NCBI GenBank assembly: GCA_023055425.1
Contig: JALGPY010000012.1
Location: forward strand, 12,583,922-12,647,921
DNA length: 64,000 nt
DNA from: Linanthus parryae
Taxonomy: Eukaryota; Streptophyta; Magnoliopsida; Ericales; Polemoniaceae
Reading direction: 5' to 3'
A program made the position numbers and the translations under genes. Each line of letters starts with the position of its first letter. Within the stretch, counting starts at the first letter, position 1. Below the pieces are notes generated by a model. The model did no database searches. It had not been told where the DNA came from and saw only the letters and a program-made list of their open reading frames with translations. This document shows, piece by piece, positions 55,041 through 64,000 of the stretch.

Positions 55041-56623
55041 AGACTATATTCAATAATGGCTAGTTTATCAAATATAGCTCCCACTATTTTTCTACGGATT
55101 AATAACCCTCAAGATATTAATGCGGAAAATATCCTCATATTTTCTAGTGGGCCAAGATCCATGTTTCATCTCTTATTGAGCTTGCTTTGGCAAGTCACCC
55201 AAAATTTGACTACTTTAGGTAGGAACAATTCCAATTGCATCCTATGCAACTCTTGGTTCAATTGGACAAATAACTCCTTATTTATCCATCCGCGTGGATA
55301 ATCCCAATTGATTGCCTCTAGGTTTTAATCACATTAATAGCCTAGTCGTGTTCAACCTCTTATTTAAACAATTGCACGTTACTAGCTTGTGCCATCGCAT
55401 TCCATCATTATGAACCAATTCGCCATGCTTTGGCACGCACGAACTTGATTAATCATGATGATAATGAGTGTTTAAATAACGAGAAGGCAGAAACACAATA
55501 TTTGAATTTTGAGGGATTTTAAAATTAAATTTTTAATTGTTTTGTTAATCCATATTAACTGATCTATCTATCTTGAGTTTGGGCACAACTCTTAATAATA
55601 GATCCGGGTTGTCTAATTATCTTATTATCCTAATTGCATGCATCATCCATACACCAACCACAAAATAATAAGACAATAAAATAAACAACCACAAAATAAA
55701 ATAAAACGTGATGTGGATATGGTCTTTTCTTAGACTAAGATATTCCCAAGCCAATGGGAATATCTATGAACCCTAAAAGCAAACACATCTCCATGCGTCT
55801 TCATCTTTTGGTCCATCCTTCATAGTCATGTGGAATGCTCCATGCTCCGTCTTTTGTGGCTTCCTTTCGCTTTGGGCTTCTTTTCTTCAATCTCGGCTAA
55901 CAATCTATTCTATCTGGCACTAGCTAACAACTATACTAAATAAAATAAATATCACAAGTTGAGAAAAAAATGGCTCGCAGACCATGAAACCCTAACTAAT
56001 TATTACATCAAATAGATCAGCTCGCAGGCCGTAAACCAACCCACAAAATTAAACAATCACACCAAACCTCATCCTAAGGTCATATCCAACCACCATGCGA
56101 TTTGCACATAAACAGTTAAAATCCAATTTTAATGCGCTTGGTAAATTTAAATTAATTTTAGTATTTTTATGGTTTAAACGGTTCAAGGGGCCCACCATAC
56201 CATGGCCGAACCCTATTGAAGTCGCCCTGGGCCGAGCCTAGGCCGGTTGGCCATACCTGAGGGGTCGGCCGACCGCATAGGCCTCCAGCCTAGGTGGCTT
56301 GGGCGGCAAGGAAGGGAGAGGGGCGGTCCCTAGGGGCCGAACTTCCTTAGTTGTTTCCAAAACAACTCCTTCCTTGTTCCCCAAGTCCAAAAAGTTTCCA
56401 AATTTGAAACTAGTTTCCAAATTGGTGCCCAAACCCTAGATCTAAGATCCTAAAATTTCTCAAACTCACTAATTCATGTATCCACTGCAAAAACTAGGTC
56501 TTGTTTTGTTTGATTATTGACAAATTGCATCATATGCTTGATTTGTCCGTTTTACGCGATAAACAATAAATTTAAAGTGTAAAACTATCAAAACGCAACA
56601 CAAACCATGTCTATGTTCTACGA
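55041..56623 (-). other. Leader of Angela-like copy 2
   Basis: Matches 838-2455 of copy 1 with many small differences; no gene. The GC-rich block at 56190-56340 corresponds to 1990-2160. Confidence 0.75.
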
Positions 56624-56641
56624 CCTGTGGCTCTGATACCA
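56624..56641 (-). promoter_or_regulatory. Primer binding site, initiator-Met tRNA
   Basis: TGGTATCAGAGCCACAGG on the minus strand, one base from the LTR at 56643; identical to the site at 2456-2473. Confidence 0.9.
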
Positions 56642-56642
56642 C

Positions 56643-57777
56643 TGTTGGGTTTTGATCATAGATATGCAGCGGAAAAATTAATTTATCCATTCAATACCCT
56701 CCAAGGATCGCAGGAAGATCGCATAACGTTGGTAAAGGAAGAATAATGTTACACACCTTAGGGTTTCTCCTGTGCTTACTTGTAACGTGAATTGTGTCAC
56801 GTCTCTACGGTTGATCCACGCCTAGAGTTGAGATATATAAATTCCTTCTCCTTTGTGCTAGCTTGGACCGGATGAAAAGGAAGAAGAAATCACACAAAAC
56901 GAGGCAACAAGGAAGTTTCGGCCTCCTTCGTTGACCGACGGGTAGGGGGCGGCGCAAGGGGGTCGGTTCGGCCCTCTTGTTGCTTGCTCTCTCTCCTTTT
57001 GTTCTCCCTCACTCAAGTTATGAACAATAGTGTCATAAGTGTGGGAAGGAAGGAAGGAGAATCCTTTACATAGTCCAACAAATCCTTGTCAACTACCTAA
57101 AGACCTATTCTAGTCCTACTAGAATTCGGTTTAGTCCCTTCCTTGAAAATTAGTCCTACTAAGTTTGCAAGGTGTTGCAAAGTGATCCTTCTAATTAATT
57201 AATCATATTAATTAATCCCCAAATCTAGTTCAACTTATCTAGCGTGTGACCCCATAGGTTCTATCTAGTTGGTAGCAAAAATTTGCTAATATGGAGCGGT
57301 CTCTAGCAAAACATCCATTCTAGACAACTAATAGAATAGCCATCTGACAAACCTTGTGCAAGTAATTTCACATCCCTTTGTCTCTATATATGGATTGGAC
57401 ACGAGAAATATAAGTCACACTCGTATATCAAATCCATAGTTTCTCGATCCTGGGAATAGCCTTATTCATGTAGATAACATCAATATCCCATATTGATTTA
57501 TTTGAGTCAGGCTAGACATTCCATAAGCACTATCCCTCGAGTGGCCTCGGATATTTGCTCCCGTTATGTGGGAGGAACAAATTCTATCTACGTCTACTAC
57601 GATTTCTAAGCTTTCTTCTTATTGTATCCGGTACACGCCTTTATAGCTACCCAGTTACGGTGTAGCGTTTGACGCTACAAAAATCACAATAATCCACAAC
57701 TAGACAATCTAGTGACTTCAAGTCTAAGTATGAAAATACTGTTTTCACCATGAGAAGCGCTTGTGACTCCACATAAC
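56643..57777 (-). repeat. 5' LTR, Angela-like copy 2 (interrupted)
   Basis: LTR end with CCAACA at 56643; homology with 2475-3908 stops at 57777 within CCACATAAC, where the SIRE-like LTR starts. The remaining 270 bp or so should lie beyond the SIRE-like element, outside the window. Confidence 0.88.
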
Positions 57778-59279
57778 TGAAAGTGTGTAATGTAGAATAA
57801 ATACATGACCTAAATACTCTAGAAGGGGGGGGGGGTTGAATAGAGTATGGAAACTTTTTGCAAAATTTAAAGTTTAACAGGAAAGCTTTGTGTGAAACTC
57901 AAATCTAAAGGCCTTGAGATTTTGTAAACTGTCTGAAACTCACTAAGGAAAAGATGTAAGATTCAAGGCCTTGAGCTGTGAACAATTCTAAACATCTTTT
58001 AAACCCTAGTTTGATTTGATATGTGTGCAGCAGATAATAATCAAGCAGAAAAGTAAAGAACACAAAGCAATTTACAAAGTTCAGTCCCAATGGAACTAAT
58101 CTCTGCCTGAGGGATCTAATCCCACCAGGATTGGGAAAATAATTCTTATTACTCACACAGAAACAACCCTAGATCTTCAAGCCTAAGTGATTTCCCTTAC
58201 ACCTATACAGCTTGTGGTTCCAAACCTATCTAGTTCCAGCTACTAACTGTTGAGCTAACAAGAACCTCTTGTTTTTCACTTGAACAACCAACCACTAGGT
58301 TAAGTGAGGTTTTAGATAATATAGAGATACACATATGGAAGTACAGATGAAGAACACAGTATAAAGATAAGCTGTTGAAGCCTGGAAGTGTTCTTCTGGA
58401 ATGACTGGATTGATTTGATCTTCAGAAGTCTGGAATTGAGCTTGAATGATTGTGTGTTTGAATGGATGATCTCCCAAGAATTTGTCACACCTCTAAGAGT
58501 ATTCTGCAAGCCTCTCCCTTCTTAAAAATTCAAACCAATCTCTTTTATCCACAGCTGCAACTGATCGAGAGATTTTAGGATCTCAGTTCCTACAAATCCT
58601 CCTTCTGTTTTCAACTTAAATTCAAACAGCTTCAAGTGGATATCCATTGGACTTTGTTGAGATTTCCCATGCACTTTTAACAACCCTGCAACATCTAGAA
58701 ACACTGCAACAACAAAATCCAAACATCTAACAGTACTGAGACTGTTTGGTTATACAGTTTCTGATAAAACTGTAAACTTAGAACAATAATCTGCATATTC
58801 TCTAGAACAAATAAGACATGAAAAACAAGTTTAATACACTTGGAAGTGAGTAAATAATCACAATACTAAGAATCATAACCTGCAAGAAAGAATCAATTAA
58901 GTTCTGTAAAAACTGTCAGCAGCTCAAGGCATATCTCAAGACCTTGGAGCTATGAACCTGCTTCACTGATTTTCAAAATTAAACCCAGATAACTTTGATT
59001 CTTCCTGTTCTGACCATCTGCAATTGTGTTAGATATATAAATAGTACAAACCACAAACATATACCATAAACCACTGATTTGCATAATCAGATATCCAATT
59101 CTGCAACACAAAAATGTTAGAACACATAGCAGGATAAGACAACTCAAGGATTTGAAGTTAAGTTAATCTCAAGGCCTTGAGATAACTGAAATGCCTTTCC
59201 TGCTAATGTCTTAGCCTTTTGTCTTTCATCACACAAAACAATTACCAGTCAAAGCACATTCAGGGATCTTGACTCAACA
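57778..59279 (-). repeat. 3' LTR of the SIRE-like element
   Basis: 1,502 bp; on the minus strand TGTTGAGTCAAGATCCC at 59279 to ACACACTTTCA at 57778. A run of ten G at 57826-57835 followed by TTGAATAGAGT is a familiar SIRE LTR word. Contains four or more copies of the CAAGGCCTTGAG palindrome. No partner LTR in the window. Confidence 0.8.
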
Positions 59280-59280
59280 A

Positions 59281-59290
59281 TCTCCCCCTT
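59281..59290 (-). promoter_or_regulatory. Polypurine tract
   Basis: AAGGGGGAGA on the minus strand, one base before the LTR. A second tract AAAAAGGGGGAGA lies at 59527-59540, and a third at 61891-61900. Confidence 0.8.
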
Positions 59291-59694
59291 GATGAAAGAC
59301 AAACCTACAGTCTTGCATAGATCTTCCTGCCACTCATATTCAAAAATTAAATAACCACAACCTGCAGATACAAAGATATATACTGAACCCAAACAGATAA
59401 CCAGTGAGAATAAATATTACAAATTACCACAGAAATAAAAATTTACCAAAATAACTAAAGGCAAACTCTTATATTACTAATACTGCAAACTATTGCAAAC
59501 AAAACACAAATAAAACACAACTACATTCTCCCCCTTTTTGACTTTCATCAAATAAAGTTGGAGAAATGTAGGATCATTACTCAGAGTTTGAAAATAAACT
59601 TAAAACAAAAAACTAGCTAAAAATTCAAGGCCTTGAGACAGAAAAGATAGAAGAGAATGAGATAGAAGGTCAAGGCTTTGGCAGTCTCTGATCT

Positions 59695-61442
59695 TCACTT
59701 CTTCTTTGATGTCTGGCCTTTCTCCGAGCCTTCCCCAATTTCTTCCTCACTTGCAGCTTCTTCTGCAGACTTATTACCTTCTTGTTCAGCTTCAACTTCA
59801 GCAACCACTTCTTGGATTATCTCATCTACTTTCTTCTTAGCCTGTACTGAATCTACCTCTGTAGCTGCATCAAAACCTGTATCTTCATCAGCATCTTCTT
59901 CATTAGTTTTTTCAAACAAGTATTTTGAAGCTAGCACCACTGGAATTGGCTTCTTCTTCTTCTTCTTCAGAAAATCTCCTAACTTCTCTTCTGAAACCAC
60001 ACTGGTGTCATGACTAGTAGCAGAAGGCATCTTCTCCAGATTCAAGCCCTTGATGACAATATCCAACTTTCCATTCATATTATTCATCAAGCCCTTGAAC
60101 TGTTTAAATTCAGTTGACAGGTCAAACAACCTTTGTCTGAGATTTTCAATCTCAACCTGCTGATCTTCTAACTTCTCAACCAGCAGAGAGTAATCCTCAT
60201 TGTCTTGCCCTTTCCCAGATGCAGTCCCATTAGGCTTCACAAACTCCTTCTCAGCAAGTTCCTCCTTTGATAAATCAGAATAAAATTTCCAATGCCCTTT
60301 CCCAGTCTGAACTACCCCAATCCTCTGAAGTGCAGTCTCATCTATAAACCCAAAACCTCCAGTAATCTTTTCTTCTCCTTTCACAGGCAAATCAAAATAT
60401 TCAAAGAATAATAGGTTGGCATATGGAAGAGGATGGTTTCTAGTCCTGGTTGCACAATAAATCATATGCTCCATAACAACTGTAGGCAAATCTATCTCAA
60501 ACCCTTGAGATATCAGATACATCAAAATCAGAACTTTATCAGTTACCAACTCTCTTGAGTTCTCCCTGGGAACTACACTCCTCATAAAAATAGTAAACAA
60601 AATCTTGGTTTCACAGTTGAGCACAGAGTGTTTCAACTGCTTTGGACCAGAGGGAACACCTTCAACAAAGAACATCGCCTTTGCCTTATCTAAACACTCC
60701 TTCCTGTCAGGATAATCTCCAACATTGTATTTCCTAGGAATGCCCAATACTTTGGCAAAAGTCCTATGATCTAACCCCAAATCCACACCAGCTAGTTTAG
60801 AAGTTAAAACCATTCTATCATCACCTTCAGACACCAAGTTCAGATAAAATAACCTAGTTAACCTAGGATAAGCCTTTGAACTAGGATTTAAAACATTCCA
60901 AGTAGTAGTTTCCCTCAATTTTCTCATGCATTCTATGTCAAGTTTATCCAACAACTCATCAGAAATCATGCTATAGAAAGCCACTTTAGATGATGCATAC
61001 CCTTGCATCCAAACTGTTCTAACTTCAGAACTAATAAACCACTCAGTTGGAAGTACATTCTTACTTTGATATCCTTTCTTAGTTGCAGCAACAACTAGTT
61101 TAACCCTAGTTTTCTTCTCAGAGGGTTTGGTCTTTTCTTGTACTCCTTCAGTTGATTTTTTCTGGCTCTCCTGAGTTTACTTCCCTTTTTCTGTTCTCCC
61201 CCTTTCTTCTTCTCTGACTTAGTTTGATCACCACTCTGAGTCTCCTGTTGTGGATCAAAACTTGAGCCTTCATCTCCCTTCTCTGTCCTTGACTTCTTTG
61301 CAGGAGGGGTATCCTCATGCAAGCTTGAGTGTTTTCTGAATCTGAATCATAAATCACTATCTTCTCCTTCTTGTTTGCTATCTTCTTGGATCTGCCAGAG
61401 GGCTTCCCCTGTTGCTGAATTCTGGCTGATTTGCGCTCCATT
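59695..61442 (-). pseudogene. SIRE-like env-position ORF
   Basis: Extra gene between pol and 3' LTR; role unknown. Likely start ATG 61442 (MERKSARIQQQGKPSGRSKK), basic and nuclear-signal-like, with an acidic YDSDSENT patch. Frameshifts near 61320 and 61100 lead into the long frame 61008-59695 (437 codons). Its core reads TTWNVLNPSSKAYPRLTRLF, KLAGVDLGLDHRTFAKVLGI and FFVEGVPSGPKQLKHSVLNC, similar in pattern to the plant transposon protein core of the Athila ORF. A coiled coil follows (LLVEKLEDQQVEIENLRQRL), then a Lys run and a long acidic Glu/Ala tail ending SEKGQTSKKK. No signal peptide or transmembrane segment, against a classical envelope. The two frameshifts could alternatively be an unrecognised intron, but I found no convincing splice sites. 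Confidence 0.7.
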
Positions 61443-61890
61443 TTAGGGTTTAGAGTTTTGAGAAGAGAATGTGATTGAGAGGAATTGAGAGAGAGAGAGA
61501 GAGAGTAGTCGCATAAAATTGGAAGAGAATGAGAAGAAAAAGCCCTGACTTTCAGCTTTAAGTAGGTTGAAAAGGATGAGTCATAAAAGGACTCTGCAAT
61601 ATCTACATGCAAAAATAGAATGTTGAAAAATCTTTTTGGGATATTTTAGAAAATTCTCTGAGTAATTCAAATATTATACAGTTATCTAAAAAGATAAGAT
61701 ATAATATTTGATGATCGAATTTTTAAAACAAAAAATTACAGATATTATCAAGACCTGGAGAACAATCTCAAGGCCTTGAGATTTTCTGCAGTTTGAGAAA
61801 CTTCAAAGCTTTGAGCTATACTTTCAAGGCTTCAGAAAGTATAATCTCAAGGCTTTGAGATTCCAGCACATATACACATATAGGTACTAA
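61443..61890 (-). other. Spacer between pol and env-position ORF
   Basis: AT-rich; contains a GA microsatellite (61490-61504) and five CAAGGCYTTGAG-type palindromes at 61748-61860. The reading from 61612 is only an upstream extension of the env frame. Confidence 0.65.
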
Positions 61891-61898
61891 TACTCCCC

Positions 61899-62428
61899 CT
61901 AAACAATTGCTTCCTTGTTTAACATCCCCAAGTCAAGCCTTAGAGATGTAAACCTATCATCTGGCAAAGGTTTAGTGAAAATATCAGCAATCTGCATTGA
62001 AGTAGAGATAAAATTTAAAAGAACATCACGTTGTTCTGCATGATCTCTAAGGAAATGATGTCTCACATCTGTGTGCTTTGTCCTTAAGTGCTGAACTGGA
62101 TTCTTAGAGATTGAAATAGCACTTGTACTGTCACAATGAATTGGCACATTTCGGAAGTTGTAGCCAAGATCTCTAAGTTGCTGAGCAATCCATAGAACTT
62201 GTGAACCGCAAGCACCAACTGCAATGTATTAAGCTCTGCAGTTGATAATGCTACAGAATTTTGCTTTTTGGAATGCCAAGTGATCAATGAAGATCCAAGA
62301 AATTGACAGCATCCAGAAGTACTTTTCCTGTCTACTTTATAACCTGCAAAATCTACATTTGAATAGCAACTCAACATAAAATTAGATCTTCTTGGATACC
62401 AAAGCCCTAAGTCTCTGGTTCCATTCAA
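61899..62428 (-). pseudogene. SIRE-like pol, RNase H
   Basis: End of pol. 62428-62084 reads CYSNVDFAGYKVDRKSTSGC, CQFLGSSLITWHSKKQNSVA and LSTAE, then shifts frame; 62147-61899 reads IHCDSTSAISISKNPVQHLR, TKHTDVRHHFLRDHAEQRDV and MQIADIFTKPLPDDRFTSLR. Catalytic Asp of NVDFAG and Glu of STAE are visible. The stop TAG overlaps the first purine tract (61891-61900). At least one frameshift near 62230. Confidence 0.85.
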
Positions 62429-64000
62429 ATATCTAAAATTCTTATAACTGCAGTTAGATGACTTTCCTTAGGATCTTCTTGAAATCTAGCACACATACAA
62501 ACACTGAACATAATGTCAGGTCTGCTAGCAGTTAAATATAATAGTGATCGAATCATACCTCTATATTCCTTCTGATTCACACTCTTACCAGTTGAATCTT
62601 TGTCTAAAGAGAGTGATGAACTCATAGGGGTCTTAAGCACCTTGGACTGTGACATATTGTACTTATTCAGTAATTCCTTGGTATATTTTCCTTGATGCAC
62701 AAAAATTCCTTTCTTCATTTGTAATATATGAAGTCCAAGAAAGAAATTTAGTTCACCCATTAGGCTCATCTCAAACTCCCTGCACATTAGACTAGAAAAC
62801 TCTTTTGGAAGAGCATCATTAGTAGCACCAAATAATATATCATCTACATAAATCTGAACTAGTAACAAATCACTTTGTTGGTGTTTAATGAAAAGAGTTT
62901 TGTCAACTAATCCTCTTATGAAATTTTTTTCAAGTAGAAATTTTGAAAGTCTGTCATACAAAGCCCTTGGAGCTTGTTTTAAACCATAAAAAGCTTTATC
63001 CAGTTTATAGACATGATCAGGAAAAATTTCATCTTCAGAACCAGGAGGTTGTGCTACAAAAACATCTTCTTGTAAATATCCATTTAGAAAAGCACATTTA
63101 ACATCCATTTGATAAAGTTTTGATTGTGAGATGAAATAGCAAGAAGTATTATAACAGCTTCTAACCTGGAAACAGGAGCAAAAGTCTCCTCATAATCTAT
63201 ACCTTCTTCCTGATTATATCCTTGAGCTACCAGTCTGGCTTTATTTCTTACCACTTTGCCATTCTCATCAAGCTTGTTTCTGAATACCCATCTGGTTCCA
63301 ATAACTGACTTCTCTTTAGGTCTGGGGACCAGATTCCAAACCTTATTCCTTTCAAACTCATTCAGCTCACTCTGCATTGCAATAATCCATTCTGCATCTT
63401 CCAGAGCTTCCTTGGTATTCTTAGGCTCAATCAAAGATACAAATGCACTGAAAGCACACAAGTTCTTTATTTGTCCTCTTGTCTGTGTTCCAGTTGATGG
63501 ATCTGATATAATGTTGTCAGCTGGATAGTCTGCAAGATACTTAAACTTCTTTCTTGGTACCCATGAGTATTCTCCTTCAAGGCTTTGAGTCCTTGAAACA
63601 GTAGAGGGACCATCATAGAAAGTTTCAGCTTCTGTCTCAAGGCTTTGAGATTTTGATACAGCAGGAGGTTCAAGGCCTTGAGATTCTGCTGGTTGATTAT
63701 GTACAACAGTTTTGCCTTTGTCTTCTTTTACAGCATCATCATCTGATTCATGCTTTTTCAAATCTTGATCTGCAAAACTTTCACTCAGAGAATCCTTAGT
63801 ACTTCATCTAAAATTACATGAATGCTCTCTTCCACAATCTTGGTTTTCCTATTATAAACTCTATAAGCTTTGCTAGTTTGAGAATATTCAAGAAATACAC
63901 CTTCATCACTTCTAGCATCAAACTTACCAAGATTGTCTCTATCATTATTATGCACAAAAAAGATACAACCAAATGGCTTAAAATAAGAAACAGTAGGCTT
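62425..64000 (-). pseudogene. pol: SIRE-like pol: integrase end and RT, partial
   Basis: From the right edge: integrase C-terminus (GKFDARSDEGVF and VYNRKTKIVEESIHV, about 63930-63810), a linker rich in the word SQSLE (63761-63560), then RT. Frame 63761-63084 has [22 protein letters not shown] text, [20 protein letters not shown] and [10 protein letters not shown]. Frame 63108-62425 has [57 protein letters not shown] with catalytic YVDD, and LLYLTASRPDIMFSVCMCAR. A frameshift near 63100 and a stop near 63765 break it. Joined logically to RNase H at 62428. Confidence 0.88.

Larger units (their letters stand above)
51502..57777 (-). mobile_element. Angela/BARE-like element copy 2, internally deleted
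   Basis: Minus strand: 5' LTR cut by the SIRE-like element (57777-56643), primer site, leader with an extra insert, gag, protease and part of integrase, then directly the 3' LTR (52868-51502). The rest of integrase, RT and RNase H are absent. The 3' LTR lacks its last 65 bp. Confidence 0.85.
57778..64000 (-). mobile_element. SIRE-like (Sirevirus) copia element, 3' part
   Basis: Minus strand: pol from the window edge, RNase H, purine tract, env-position ORF, two more purine tracts and the 3' LTR. The RT box reads YVDDILFGATN, typical of SIRE/Maximus. It is inserted in the Angela-like LTR. It shows three AGGGGGAG-type purine tracts and many copies of a CTCAAGGCCTTGAG palindrome. Confidence 0.88.

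Noticed and set aside
54960..55301. 113-codon plus-strand frame in the leader, related to 791-1006
   Set aside because: Antisense to the element, frameshifted between the copies, no domain.
59695..61008. Viral envelope protein
   Set aside because: Env-like by position only; no signal peptide, fusion segment or membrane anchor in the frame.

Overview
The window is a plant (angiosperm) nuclear segment made almost entirely of LTR retrotransposons, many nested in one another. Evidence: plant-type Ty1-copia (Angela/BARE-like, SIRE-like, Ale/Ivana-like) and Ty3-gypsy (Tat, Athila, Tekay-like) proteins and LTRs, initiator-Met primer sites, and pieces of a plant-only host gene of the Ninja/AFP family. 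I see no intact ordinary host gene, rRNA, tRNA or CRISPR array. Species is not determinable; codon and domain style suggest a TE-rich, probably eudicot, genome.

Layout. 1-3908: 5' part of an Angela-like copia element (minus strand; gag, leader, primer site, 5' LTR). It is inserted in an antisense gene of a Tat element whose 3' remnant fills 3909-5996. 5997-10437: decayed plus-strand copia relic. 10438-11425 and 32424-33246: two halves of a minus-strand SIRE-like element, split by a Tat element (11426-32418, duplication ACTAG). That Tat element has gag, protease, RT, two RNase H domains and integrase on the plus strand, a 53-bp tandem array, then a spliced gene on the minus strand with a plant mobile domain. 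The antisense gene is itself split by a coding-free element with 3.3-kb LTRs (21310-29171, duplication GTTAG). So three generations are nested.

33247-35950: plus-strand copia pieces in the order RT-RNase H-LTR-gag-protease-integrase. 35171-38960 is the least TE-dense part: two Stowaway-like MITEs, a short tandem array and a large inverted repeat of the 3' end of a Ninja/AFP gene (36528-37735). 38969-51506: a plus-strand copia element split by a minus-strand Athila derivative (40427-50214, duplication GCACA) that keeps gag-protease and an envelope-position ORF but has no RT or integrase. 51502-57777: a second Angela-like copy with an internal pol deletion and a possible plastid-derived insert in its leader. 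Its 5' LTR is broken by a SIRE-like element (57778 to beyond 64000) with LTR, env-like ORF and pol.

How parts relate: the autonomous-type elements carry decayed polymerase genes, while several derivatives have lost them and could only move with help in trans. Most reading frames contain stops or frameshifts; the best kept are the Angela gag at 1-790, the Tat archaeal-type RNase H, the Athila gag-protease frame and the SIRE env-like frame. The points most worth a second look are the Ninja/AFP inverted duplication (a candidate hairpin small-RNA locus), the spliced antisense gene of the Tat element, and the recurring CTCAAGGCCTTGAG palindrome in the SIRE-like element.
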